From an uncultured bacterium (GTDB lineage Bacteria; Bacteroidota; Rhodothermia; Rhodothermales; UBA10348), in NCBI GenBank assembly GCA_943788505.1, contig CALSQR010000002.1, forward strand, positions 1,180,161-1,244,160: a stretch of DNA of 64,000 bases, written 5' to 3'. The position numbers and the translations under genes are program-made. Within the stretch, counting starts at the first letter, position 1, and each line of letters opens with the position of its first letter. Positions 33,602 to 42,473 of the stretch are shown here, one piece after another. A model generated the notes under the pieces. It saw nothing but the letters and a program-made list of their open reading frames with translations. It did not search any database and was not told the DNA's origin.

Positions 33602-34222
33602 CTAGCGGGCGACCGAGAAATCGACCGTTGCAAGGGTGTTGTCCCACATGAGCGCCAGCGTTCCACCTTCTTGCGTCATGTTGACGAAAGAAAACGTGAG
33701 TTGATCGAACGTAAAAGGTGCCTCGGAAACAGACATTGCCGTTCGGAAGACATCCATATCGGCTGAATAGCCATACGCGCCCCAGATGCCTTCGCCCTCA
33801 CCGGATTGGGCTTGAGCCTGATGATTCGAGAGGATGAGCATCCATTCGCTCTCAGATACCAGCTCGATGAAAAGGGAATACTCGCCGGCAGGAAGCGTGT
33901 TATCACCAAACATCAAATCCGTCTCGGTCATCAAACGGGTTGACTTGTTTGCACCAGCGCGCCATACCGGGCCGTTGCCGGAGACCGACGTGCCATAAGA
34001 ATCACCAGAGCCAAACATTTCCGTGCGTCCGCGCAGAATTGGGCGGCTATAATCAATGGCCACCCAGCTTCCGCCTTCGTAATCGCCATCGTCATAAGCG
34101 CCGCCAATCTGGGTAGCAGTTTCGCCGCGTGGTGAAGAAGGACGGTCCTGAGCGAGAGCGGTGCAGGAGGAGAGGACAAGAACAGTCATTGCCATTAAGG
34201 CAGAAGAAAAGATCGCGCGCAT
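33602..34222 (-). CDS. DUF2911 exported protein
   Basis: 206 residues. An N-terminal hydrophobic signal contains LSSC-T-ALAQ, readable as a lipobox (Cys20) or as a Sec cleavage site after ALAQ. The body matches DUF2911: SPRGETATQIGG, VAIDYSRPILRGRTEMFG, GPVWRAGANKSTRL, LPAGEYSLFIELVSESEWMLIL. A lipid- or substrate-binding beta-sandwich is possible, but function is unknown. Monocistronic, upstream of tRNA-Gln on the same strand. Confidence 0.9.
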   Translation of the reverse strand: MRAIFSSALMAMTVLVLSSCTALAQDRPSSPRGETATQIGGAYDDGDYEGGSWVAIDYSRPILRGRTEMFGSGDSYGTSVSGNGPVWRAGANKSTRLMTETDLMFGDNTLPAGEYSLFIELVSESEWMLILSNHQAQAQSGEGEGIWGAYGYSADMDVFRTAMSVSEAPFTFDQLTFSFVNMTQEGGTLALMWDNTLATVDFSVAR

Positions 34223-34355
34223 TTTTTCGATGAGTTGAGTTATGCGTGGTTCTGGAAATGGCCTTACTCATCTGATAGAGTCAGGATTCCCATTTCTCAA
34301 GAGGTCATGCAAAGCAAAATCCACCAGCGACTGATGCCACTGATGGATTTTGGAG

Positions 34356-34428
34356 TTGCCCTACTAGGAGTCGAACCTAGAACCTCCGGAACCAGAATCC
34401 GACGCTCTGCCAATTGAGCTATAGGGCA
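34356..34428 (-). tRNA. tRNA-Gln (anticodon CUG)
   Basis: A 73-base cloverleaf on the minus strand. Acceptor TGCCCTA (34428-34422) pairs with TAGGGCA (34363-34357), discriminator A at 34356. D-arm GCTC...GAGC; anticodon stem TCGGA/TCCGG with loop TTCTGGT, giving CTG; T-arm CTAGG-TTCGACT-CCTAG. No CCA is encoded after the discriminator, so the CCA-adding enzyme is needed. Confidence 0.93.
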
Positions 34429-34610
34429 ATATTCGCCAACTGGTGTCAGGCGATCTGCATAAATACGGGGCTCGAATGCCATTTGCAATCCGAGGGTTCC
34501 AACTAGAGCACCTAGCAGGTCGTTTTTGCAGTCTCTTGACGATTGGCGTCAAAGTGTGTAGAACTCCGAACCCATCAGTATCATGCCCTATCCGTATTTC
34601 TTTTGGTTCG

Positions 34611-35990
34611 ATGACTCCAAGTTTCTGGTCTTTGCTGCCACTATTGGTAGCTCTAGTCTTTGCTTTCACGACCCGCAGCGCTATTCCGGCATTGCTGGCG
34701 GGCGTCATCGTGGGTGCCTTCATGATGGGTGGAAATCCATTGATAGGGCTGAATGAGACGTTTCAGGAAGCGCTCGGGACCGGCAACTTCATCTGGATCT
34801 GTCAGATCGTGATGTCCATTGGTGTTTTGACGGAGCTTTTCAAGCATTCTGGGGCCATTTCCGGCTTCGCCCATCGACTTTCTCGGTTCGGGGACTCCAA
34901 ACGTAGTGTCGGAATCACGACGTGGGGGCTGGGTCTGGTTATCATCGACGACTACTTCAGCCCGCTTCTCGTCGGAACCATAATGAGGCCCCTTTCCGAC
35001 AAAGCGCGTATCTCTCGGGAAAAGTTCGCCTACTTGCTCGATGCAATGACATCTCCCGTATGCGTTCTGATGCCCTTTCTGGCATACGGCGCCTATATCG
35101 CAAGTCTCGTGTCCGTTCAGGAGGGGATGACGGCAACAGGAACGGAGTTGCTCATTCAGTCGATTCCGTACAATTTCTACTCATTGCTCACTGTGGCAAT
35201 GGCCGCCGTGGTTGCACTCGGTTGGATGCCGGACTTTGGGCCGATGCGAACGGCAGAACAAAGAGTCTTGGGCGGAGGACCACTCATTCGGGAAGGCGCA
35301 GCGGCACTACTTACCGATTCTGATTTGCCACCGAAACAGGATTCCAGTTTGCCGTCTTTGGTCCTTTATCTATTCATACCAATTGCGATGGTGATGAGTA
35401 TTGCGCTCGGCAGCTTTTTCGTAAGCGGCTCGATTCTGATCGCGGAGGCATTTTTGTCAGCGACGGCATGGCTTCTTCTAGTGATGGGAATCCGAAAGCA
35501 GTTCGACAGTCTCGGCGATGCGGTAGGGTTGGTGCTCTCTGGCATTCGATCGATCTTACCAGCTCTCTTGATCATCGCCCTTGCCTACAGTCTGAACACG
35601 GTGACTGAGCGCCTTGAAGCAGCTGATTGGCTGGTTTCTGTCTCATCCGGCTTTCTAACGCCTGGCCTGTTGGTGTCGATGACGTTCGTTCTCGGCGCCG
35701 TCATTTCTTTCTCAACAGGTACCTCTTGGGGGACCTTTGCCCTCCTCATGCCGCTTGCCCTCCCGCTCGCAATTGCTTTTTCAACCGGACCCGAAGATCC
35801 GCTGATCGTCCAAACCATTGCAGCGGTGACCGGTGGTGGCATATTCGGTGACCACACATCACCTGTGTCAGACACAAGCGTTCTCGCATCAGCAGGGGCC
35901 GGCAGCGATCACATGGATCACGTAATCACGCAGCTGCCTTATGCATTAGTTGTAGCTGCTGTAACAGCTCTCTTATACCTGTTGGTCTGA
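34611..35990 (+). CDS. NhaC-family Na+/H+ antiporter-like permease
   Basis: 459 residues from the ATG at 34611; a frame from 34443 adds 56 residues of non-membrane character and is rejected. About 11 hydrophobic segments. Diagnostic pieces: SIGVLTELFKHSGAISGFA, VIIDDYFSPLLVGTIMRPL, and the C-terminal SFSTGTSWGTFALLMPLALP and GGGIFGDHTSPVSDTSVLAS, as in NhaC/malate-lactate antiporter-type proteins (PF03553). Sodium or organic-acid exchange is likely; the substrate is not decidable by eye. Confidence 0.91.
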   Translation: MTPSFWSLLPLLVALVFAFTTRSAIPALLAGVIVGAFMMGGNPLIGLNETFQEALGTGNFIWICQIVMSIGVLTELFKHSGAISGFAHRLSRFGDSKRSVGITTWGLGLVIIDDYFSPLLVGTIMRPLSDKARISREKFAYLLDAMTSPVCVLMPFLAYGAYIASLVSVQEGMTATGTELLIQSIPYNFYSLLTVAMAAVVALGWMPDFGPMRTAEQRVLGGGPLIREGAAALLTDSDLPPKQDSSLPSLVLYLFIPIAMVMSIALGSFFVSGSILIAEAFLSATAWLLLVMGIRKQFDSLGDAVGLVLSGIRSILPALLIIALAYSLNTVTERLEAADWLVSVSSGFLTPGLLVSMTFVLGAVISFSTGTSWGTFALLMPLALPLAIAFSTGPEDPLIVQTIAAVTGGGIFGDHTSPVSDTSVLASAGAGSDHMDHVITQLPYALVVAAVTALLYLLV

Positions 35991-36038
35991 ATCCACATTG
36001 CGGGTGAGGCGTTTCTGGATCAATAACACCATGTTGCC

Positions 36039-36701
36039 ATGCGCGTAATCAAATATTTTTTCGAAGAGCCAACGCTACTTGATCTGGACGATGGAGCAGA
36101 GGAGGGGACAGGAGATGATTCATCGCTGGATCGTTTGCTCAGGCAGCACAAGCATTACCGTGGATATCTCGCAGCGTCCGACCTAGAGAGCGGCCAGATT
36201 GGTGGATCATCTTTGGATGATAATGCGGCTGCCGAGGCACTTTCCCTCGTTTTGGGAGGTCCGATCTGGTTTTCAAATCGCGTCCCTGGTCAGCAAGAGA
36301 TAGCCTTGCAGTTATTGACTGACCACGAGCAGATCGTTTCCGCTCTTGCCACCATGGCGTCTAATGCCGTCATGATCCTGGATTTTAAAACTGACCATAG
36401 GGTCGATGAAGACGTCGTCGCTGAATTAACCAAGGATCAGGACCGCAAGCGGGGTCTGAAGATGATTTCGAAATTGCTCGATGCTGGCTGCACGGTTGTC
36501 TTTCCAGAACCCGCTCATATGGGCCACGACTGGTCGGTTTTCTCGGCACAGCCACGAGCTCGCCAAATGCAGGATGCGCTTGAACGTGCGCCAGATGATT
36601 GTCGGTGCTTCGTTGTGCCGTATGTCAAAGCTCGTGGAGAGCACCGCTTTTATTTTGAGCAGTACGACATCGAACAGTTCGCCGAGTACGAGGTGAAGTA
36701 G
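36039..36701 (+). CDS. Hypothetical soluble protein
   Basis: 220 residues, no signal peptide or membrane segment, acidic N-terminus (LLDLDDGAEEGTGDDSSLD). Segments SLVLGGPIWFSNRVPGQQEIALQLL and VVFPEPAHMGHDWSVFSAQP look structured but recall no family known to me. Three Cys are scattered without a CxxC motif. Start ATG 36039; a nearby ATG at 36031 is out of frame. Follows the NhaC gene by 48 bases on the same strand and precedes the TIGR02206 gene by 93, so an operon is possible. Function unknown. Confidence 0.68.
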   Translation: MRVIKYFFEEPTLLDLDDGAEEGTGDDSSLDRLLRQHKHYRGYLAASDLESGQIGGSSLDDNAAAEALSLVLGGPIWFSNRVPGQQEIALQLLTDHEQIVSALATMASNAVMILDFKTDHRVDEDVVAELTKDQDRKRGLKMISKLLDAGCTVVFPEPAHMGHDWSVFSAQPRARQMQDALERAPDDCRCFVVPYVKARGEHRFYFEQYDIEQFAEYEVK

Positions 36702-36794
36702 TCTGTCTGCTTGCGCAGACCAGAGTTTTTCGTAGATTTTAACTGATCGACACCCATCGAACCAGCGATTTCGGGCCGTGCGCCCCCTTGAAGC

Positions 36795-37523
36795 GTGGAA
36801 TATTTCTTCTCTACCGCAGCCGTCCCTGAGTACCCGTTCGTCCTGTTTGGATGGCTGCACTTGGTAATGGCGCTTTGGGTTGCACTTTTTGCTTGGATCG
36901 TGATCCGCACCGGGATGAGAGCAGATGAAAAGCTTCGACAACGTCTTCGCTGGCTACTAATCTTCTTTTTCCTGATTTGGGAAATCGAATGGCAGGCTTG
37001 GCACATTGTAACTGACACCTGGACGCTTCAGAAGAATCTGCCGCTTCAGTTGTGCAGCATCATGGTCTGGGTATCGATCTGGGGGCTCTGGACCCGCAAG
37101 CCGATCGTGATGGCCTTTATGTATTTCCTGGGGATCGCCGGCGCTATTCAGGCGCTCATTACTCCCGACGCGACCTATGCCTTCCCGCATTTCCGGTTCA
37201 TGAACACGTGGTTTTCGCATTCGCTAATCGTCACGTCAGGATTCTGGGTCGTCTTCGTGGAGAGATATAGACCCTCGCTCAAGGACATGTGGAAGTCCCT
37301 GCTGGCGTTGAATCTGTTTGCCATCCCCGTCTACCTGATCAACATTACCATCGACTCGGGTTACCTCTATTTGGGCAAGAAGCCCGAAACGGCTTCCCTC
37401 ATGGATTTCTTCCCCGAGTGGCCGTGGTACTTCTTCATACTCGAGGGCCTATTGATCGTGATCATGCTCGGGATGTGGCTGCCGTTCAGGAAAACGGCCT
37501 CCTCACAACCGGTCAAATCCTGA
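36795..37523 (+). CDS. TIGR02206 family integral membrane protein
   Basis: 242 residues starting at GTG 36795, with about seven hydrophobic helices. The family pattern is visible: VLFGWLHLVMALWVALF, EIEWQAWHIVTDTW, LPLQLCSIMVWVSIWGLWTRKP, MAFMYFLGIAGAIQALITPD and a final ...YFFILEGLLIVIMLGMWLPF. Function of the TIGR02206/YwaF-like family is unknown. The C-terminus is a short basic/polar tail. Confidence 0.87.
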   Translation: MEYFFSTAAVPEYPFVLFGWLHLVMALWVALFAWIVIRTGMRADEKLRQRLRWLLIFFFLIWEIEWQAWHIVTDTWTLQKNLPLQLCSIMVWVSIWGLWTRKPIVMAFMYFLGIAGAIQALITPDATYAFPHFRFMNTWFSHSLIVTSGFWVVFVERYRPSLKDMWKSLLALNLFAIPVYLINITIDSGYLYLGKKPETASLMDFFPEWPWYFFILEGLLIVIMLGMWLPFRKTASSQPVKS

Positions 37524-37626
37524 CTCACAGTCGATCAGATAATCCATGTCCGGTGGATCGTACAACCTGACTTCTGTTGAGCCAAGATGAGAGCAGCCTA
37601 GGTTTCGTCCTGTCTTCGGTGGCCCT

Positions 37627-38175
37627 TTACTCGCGGACTTCTACGATCATTTCGATTTCAACGGCCTGTCCCCTAGGAAGCGATGCTACACCGACCGCGG
37701 CGCGAGCATGCTTACCTCGCTCGCCAAAAACTTCGACTATTAGATCGGAGAATCCGTTAATAACCGCTGGCTGCTCAATGAAATCAGGATCGGAGTTCAC
37801 CATGCCCAGAACCTTGACCACGCGAACGACCCTATTCAGATCACCCAACATGGTCTTAAGGACCGCCAATTGATTGATGGCTGTGAGGCGCGCGCCTTCA
37901 TAGCCCTCTTCGATCGTTACCTCACGTCCCAGCTTGCCTGTAATCTCTGTCCCATCCGCTCGCCTTGGTCCCTTGCCAGCGAGGAAGATCAGGTTGCCCG
38001 TTTGAACGCCGTTGACATAATTCGCAACGGGGCTTGGGGCAGCGGGAAGGGTAATGCCTAATTCGACGAGCCGGGCTTCGGCATCAACTTGTTGCATGGC
38101 GATGGACAGGGTGGGTGAAAACATGAATGTGAACAGCATGCTGGCAAGGCACGATAAACGAGTCAGGGTCTTCAT
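37627..38175 (-). CDS. Exported RidA/YjgF-family protein
   Basis: 182 residues. An N-terminal hydrophobic signal (MLFTFMFSPTLSIAMQQ) implies export to the periplasm. The Rid-fold body has AVANYVNG-like SPVANYVNGVQTGNLIFLAGKGP, the helix GARLTAINQLAVLKTMLGD, HARAAVGVASLPRGQAVEIEMIVEV. In place of the usual PARS/SR at the active site it has KHARAAVG, so an Arg may be present in a shifted position. It is the second exported Rid protein in the window (the other at 21523). Alone on the minus strand, separated from the TonB gene by a terminator. Confidence 0.87.
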   Translation of the reverse strand: MKTLTRLSCLASMLFTFMFSPTLSIAMQQVDAEARLVELGITLPAAPSPVANYVNGVQTGNLIFLAGKGPRRADGTEITGKLGREVTIEEGYEGARLTAINQLAVLKTMLGDLNRVVRVVKVLGMVNSDPDFIEQPAVINGFSDLIVEVFGERGKHARAAVGVASLPRGQAVEIEMIVEVRE

Positions 38176-38247
38176 GGGGTAGGGTTTATGTGTGAAGGGT
38201 GGGCCTGTAGGTCTTGAAAGTATGCAAACCCGATCACCGCAGCCACT

Positions 38248-38287
38248 AAAAAGACAGCGGGCGGATCAACCTGAGTTGATCCGCCCG
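38248..38287 (-). terminator. Rho-independent terminator of the TonB-receptor gene
   Basis: A 13-bp stem (38258-38270 with 38275-38287) with loop CTGA, then GCTGTC and five U on the minus strand (A-tract 38248-38252). Lies 80 bases past the stop at 38367. Confidence 0.82.
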
Positions 38288-38366
38288 TGCCTGCAAGCAG
38301 TTTGAAAGTGTGATTCAAACCTGGGGATGTCTCCCCGTCTTCTTTAGGAGAAAGAGACTCTTTCTC

Positions 38367-41090
38367 TTACCGGAAGGTAATCTTCGTACCGAAATTAAAC
38401 GAACGTGGAAGACCGAGGTAAATCTCAGCGTCATCTGGACCGTGGTTCACGCCGTTGCCAGAGTAGGCATTGAAGCGTGAGTTGTCCGTAGCGTCCTGGA
38501 TATACATCGTGTCGAACACGTTGAAAACGTTGGCAAAGACATTGATGTTGAAGCGCGATGCGCCCAGCATGTCATCAGGGATGTCGTAACCGACGTTCAG
38601 GTCAAACACCGTGTAAGCAGGTGTTTCCCAGCTCTGGCCACGATCCGAAGCGTCCGTACGGCTCGTCGGGTCGAAGTCTGCGAAGAAGCGGGAGTAGGAA
38701 CGACCCGTTACTTTTGCGTACATGCCGTCTGCAGGGTAGAACGTCAAGGCGTAAGCGAACTGCGTCTGAGGCGCGTCACCAACTTTGATATCCTTCAAGT
38801 ACAGATCTACCGAAGACTGCGTAGCAGGATCGGCGATGTCTGGCGTGTAGCTAGCAGAAACGTCGTCGGTGTATACCCAGTCGCCTAGGGACAGAGCAAT
38901 GTCAGCGCGAATGAGGGAGATTGGCTGGTAGGCCAATTCACCTTCCACACCACGGTGTAGGGCGTTCAAGCCACCGATGTTGATCAGTCCGTCTTCGCCG
39001 TTCAGCTCCTGAACGAAGCGGGTGATCGTACGGTCGTTCCACTGTGTGTTGTAAACGTTCAGTTTACCGGCGAGCTTGCGGTCCGTTGAACGGAACGTTG
39101 CTCCTGCTTCAACAGCGAGGAATGTTTCGTTTTCTGGATTTGGGTTAACAACACCGGTAACGTCGTCGATAGCGCCATCAAAGATCGGCACTTTGGAGAC
39201 ATAGCCCGCGTTTCCAAATACAGATACGTTGTCATTCAGCTGGTAGGAAGCACCACCTTTGACCTGAATACCACCGATGGCATCAGATTCAGCAGAAAAC
39301 TCACTGCCGGTACCGTCATCACGGAAGTGATCCGTGAAGCCGTACTTAACGACGGAGTATCCGACCATTCCGTAAGCAGAAAGCTCATCCTTCTGGTATT
39401 CAGCCTGGCCAAAACCACCAAACCAGTCTACTGTGTTGGTGTTGAAGTAGTTCAGTTTTTCGCCGAGACCTACAACTTTACCATTTGGTCCCCAGAAGTC
39501 GTTAGCGAAGCTCTGGTAGCCCGTGCCACCAAGCAGGTCGCGAACCGAGTAGTAGTGCTCGATTTCGGCTGTACGCCAGTCTACACCGACTTCAAAGGTC
39601 AGGTTCTCATTCAGCTCGTGCTTGAACTTCGAGATACCACCAATTGTCCACTGTACGTTGTGGCTGTTGCGAAGGATACCGCGAGAGAGACCATTAGCTT
39701 CGTTGCGGGCAATCGTAGCGTCATAGTCAACGCGACGAGCTGGGCCGCTGTAGTCCCAAACCATCGAACCGCGCGTACCGGTACCACCACCTTTACCACC
39801 TGAGTAGTAAAGAACCGTAGAGAGCAACGATTTGTCGTTGACCTGGAAGTAGTGGTTCAGGTTGACCTGAGGCTTGTGGAAGAAGTTCTCACGTTCGTTC
39901 AGGATGTTGTCCACAGGACGATCTACCGTGCCGAAGCCGTTGTTGATCGTGCCATTGTAGGAGCTGGAGACAGGGGAAGCCGTCTGGTTCCAGCGGCGAC
40001 CATCTGCTGCTTCTGGGAAGGCATCAAGGGCTCCTGTGATTTCTGCGTCGGTCAGGCCGTTATCTTTGTAGACCTCACGAGCATACTCTGCATCGTACAC
40101 ACCAAGGTTCTGACGATAGAGGTTCTGTCCGTGACGCTGAGGTGCTCCAACGGCGTAAAGGTCGATGCGGTGCTTGGAGTTGACGTTCCATGCGAAGGCG
40201 CCGTAGTAGGCCCATGCATCCGTCCATGTTCCGTAGTAGTAACCGTCACCCGTTTTGCGGACGCCAGAAACCGTGATAGCATATTTGCCATCGATCAAGC
40301 CCGTGGAGAGCGAAACGGTCGACTTCAAGAATCCGTCATTTCCGACTTCCTGCTTGGCCAATACCTGACGCGTGTTGGCGCTCGGGTCGGTGATGATGTT
40401 CATCGTACCACCGATGGAAGGCGTAGCAAGGTTTACAGCCGAAAGACCGCGCTGGAGCTGGATTGATGACGTAGCATCACCAACACCGTCCCAGTTTGAC
40501 CAGTAGACCCAACCGTTTTCCATGTCATTGACAGGAACCCCGTTGATCATGATGGCAACGTTACGCTGGTTGAACCCACGTACGTTTACACGAGCGTCGC
40601 CGGCACCCCCACCCTGTTGGGTGGCGTAGACGGAAGGCGTCGTGTTTAGAACCATGGGAACGTCACGTGAGGCCAGCTCGCGCTGGACCTGGACTTTGTC
40701 CACGTTGGTGAAGGCAACCGGTGTTTTGCGTTCAACGGCACGCGAAGCAAAAACTTCGAGCGCTTCAAGCGACTGACTGGTATAGGTCAGTGAGAAGTTC
40801 ATCGTAACATCAGAGCCGCGAACCGTGACAACTTCAGATACTTCGTCGTATCCGATAAAGGAAGCTGTCATGGTATGCGTGCCATTTGGTACGCTGAGGG
40901 TGTAACGACCGTTTTGGTCAGTGGCGGTGCCCATCATCGTTCCTTCAACGACGACGTTGGCTCCTGGAAGTAAATCTCCGGTATCGGCATCTTTGACCGT
41001 TCCGGAAACTGTTACCTGAGCATAAGCTGATCCTGCGAACAGGAATAGAGCAGCAAATGCTAGGCTGCGGAAACGTAGCATAGCGTTCAT
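38367..41090 (-). CDS. SusC-like TonB-dependent outer-membrane receptor
   Basis: 907 residues from the ATG at 41090. Order: signal peptide (to AQ near residue 25), carboxypeptidase-like regulatory beta-sandwich (about 26-105: VSGTVKDADTGDLLPGANVVVEG, GTATDQNGRYTLSVP), plug domain with NVRGFNQRNVAIMINGVPVNDMENGWVYW and GGTMNIITDP, then a 22-strand barrel with long aromatic-rich strands ending FNFGTKITFR, the canonical outer-membrane signature. It is an energy-dependent importer of siderophore, B12 or glycan; the substrate is unknown. No SusD partner is adjacent. A TonB-box candidate after the regulatory domain is not clear. Confidence 0.94.
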   Translation of the reverse strand: MNAMLRFRSLAFAALFLFAGSAYAQVTVSGTVKDADTGDLLPGANVVVEGTMMGTATDQNGRYTLSVPNGTHTMTASFIGYDEVSEVVTVRGSDVTMNFSLTYTSQSLEALEVFASRAVERKTPVAFTNVDKVQVQRELASRDVPMVLNTTPSVYATQQGGGAGDARVNVRGFNQRNVAIMINGVPVNDMENGWVYWSNWDGVGDATSSIQLQRGLSAVNLATPSIGGTMNIITDPSANTRQVLAKQEVGNDGFLKSTVSLSTGLIDGKYAITVSGVRKTGDGYYYGTWTDAWAYYGAFAWNVNSKHRIDLYAVGAPQRHGQNLYRQNLGVYDAEYAREVYKDNGLTDAEITGALDAFPEAADGRRWNQTASPVSSSYNGTINNGFGTVDRPVDNILNERENFFHKPQVNLNHYFQVNDKSLLSTVLYYSGGKGGGTGTRGSMVWDYSGPARRVDYDATIARNEANGLSRGILRNSHNVQWTIGGISKFKHELNENLTFEVGVDWRTAEIEHYYSVRDLLGGTGYQSFANDFWGPNGKVVGLGEKLNYFNTNTVDWFGGFGQAEYQKDELSAYGMVGYSVVKYGFTDHFRDDGTGSEFSAESDAIGGIQVKGGASYQLNDNVSVFGNAGYVSKVPIFDGAIDDVTGVVNPNPENETFLAVEAGATFRSTDRKLAGKLNVYNTQWNDRTITRFVQELNGEDGLINIGGLNALHRGVEGELAYQPISLIRADIALSLGDWVYTDDVSASYTPDIADPATQSSVDLYLKDIKVGDAPQTQFAYALTFYPADGMYAKVTGRSYSRFFADFDPTSRTDASDRGQSWETPAYTVFDLNVGYDIPDDMLGASRFNINVFANVFNVFDTMYIQDATDNSRFNAYSGNGVNHGPDDAEIYLGLPRSFNFGTKITFR

Positions 41091-41228
41091 ATCCACACGT
41101 TTAAGTAGGTAGTAGAAATTGGCGACCCCCAACAGTAATTAGTTGAGAGAATACAGTCAAGTAAACCTACAGAATGTGGACAAATTCAGTGTGAAACGAT
41201 CGGGAAGACAATACAGCCTATTTACGTT

Positions 41229-42365
41229 TCATATAAAGACCCAAAATAAATAAAAACAATAGTATAGAGTCATTAAGGGCGGTACTCTTTGGGAAGAAGG
41301 TCCGCGAGGCGTTCGAAGGATAGATAGCCAAAGTACATTATCGAGTAAGGCTCCACCACTGAGTCGAAGCCAGGAATGCTGCATGTGTCGTACTTCACCG
41401 GAGTGATAAATGCGCTGCCAACGTGCATACTCCTGGTCTTCGGGCTCACGAGTGTAAATAATGTGTAGGTAGTCCGGGAAATCGAAGATCCGCTCCTGCT
41501 CTGATGCTCCGTCTGTGAGAAGCGTCGTTGGATTGACGGCAAATTGAGGCGTCTGTAAAGGGGCTGCCTGATTGCGACAGTACTCACTCTGGCTACCTAC
41601 AACGCCTGGGTCTTCGACCTGATATACAAGGAAGCCTTCTTGTCGGGTCCGGTTCTGCATCATCGACGCAAAGAAGTGCTGCGCGGATCCGTTGAAGGCT
41701 TCAAGTCGGTTTCGGCGCCAATCTTGGGCTTCTTCTTCGGAAGACGGCACCAATTCCTGGAAAAATGACTCACCATCTTGCCAAGTTTCTTCTCCATCTA
41801 CCATAAACTCATGGAGATGATGTTCAATCAAATATCCTAAGGCTCGGTTTTCAATCTCTAGAGGAGCAATCGTCGTAGCAAGAAGCTTCCCGTCCTCCCT
41901 ATAAAAATCGAGTACCTCTGGGTTTAGAATGCGCACATCAGACGCATTAGCCGTCTCTCCAACAAAGAACTCTATAAACGTCTGGAGATGTTTGTCTCGA
42001 TCTGGATCTCGGTCCCCTGAAACAGTGAGCTTTCCGAGTTCGATCACCTCTTCGTCCAGTTTAACGTCGAAGAGAAAGGCCTGAGGAGCTCGAATCATGA
42101 CGTCATGCGTTTGGGCAGTATACCCGATTCGCGATACGACGATTCGGTGAGCGCCCAAAGGGACCATCATTCGAAAGGTGCCGTCTTGCCTCGACACCGC
42201 TCCGGTTGACGAGCGAGAAATGAAAACGTGTACGCCTTCAAGAGTCTCGCCTGTACGGTTGTCGGTAATCTGACCTTCAATTCTTGCCTTAGCCACCTGC
42301 TGCGCGAGCGAAAGGTCGGCGCGCGCAACGGCGATCAGAATAAAAATCAGGGTCAAGAATCGCAT
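41229..42365 (-). CDS. Carboxypeptidase-like regulatory-domain protein, C-terminus apparently frameshifted
   Basis: 378 residues in the open frame. Signal peptide, then a carboxypeptidase-like regulatory domain (about 26-115: RIEGQITDNRTGETLEGVHVF, DGTFRMMVPLGAHRIVVSRIGY), then a region found in its secreted relatives. From about 41400 downward the frame becomes odd (SGGALLDNVLWLSILRTPRG...), whereas another minus-strand frame over 41375-41273 reads VVEPYSIMYFGYLSFERLADLLPKEYRP, the natural end of this family with stop at 41273. So one frame shift separates body and tail. Upstream of the TonB-receptor gene on the same strand. Confidence 0.75.
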   Translation of the reverse strand: MRFLTLIFILIAVARADLSLAQQVAKARIEGQITDNRTGETLEGVHVFISRSSTGAVSRQDGTFRMMVPLGAHRIVVSRIGYTAQTHDVMIRAPQAFLFDVKLDEEVIELGKLTVSGDRDPDRDKHLQTFIEFFVGETANASDVRILNPEVLDFYREDGKLLATTIAPLEIENRALGYLIEHHLHEFMVDGEETWQDGESFFQELVPSSEEEAQDWRRNRLEAFNGSAQHFFASMMQNRTRQEGFLVYQVEDPGVVGSQSEYCRNQAAPLQTPQFAVNPTTLLTDGASEQERIFDFPDYLHIIYTREPEDQEYARWQRIYHSGEVRHMQHSWLRLSGGALLDNVLWLSILRTPRGPSSQRVPPLMTLYYCFYLFWVFI

Positions 42366-42473
42366 GGATTACACAGTTTTGTGTTACCCGTGAGACGCAA
42401 GGTTTACGGCGTCGTTTCACTGAGGTACCCGTTTTTGCATCGGCAGACGCTCAGCAGAGTCCGACTCGCTGGT

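Noticed and set aside
34443..34610. Extended N-terminus of the NhaC antiporter
   Set aside because: The extra 56 residues are polar and lie in tRNA-proximal non-coding DNA; the first helix starts at ATG 34611.
39852..40466. 204-residue plus-strand open frame inside the TonB-receptor gene
   Set aside because: Antisense to a strong, canonical receptor; composition mirrors the codon pattern of the real gene.
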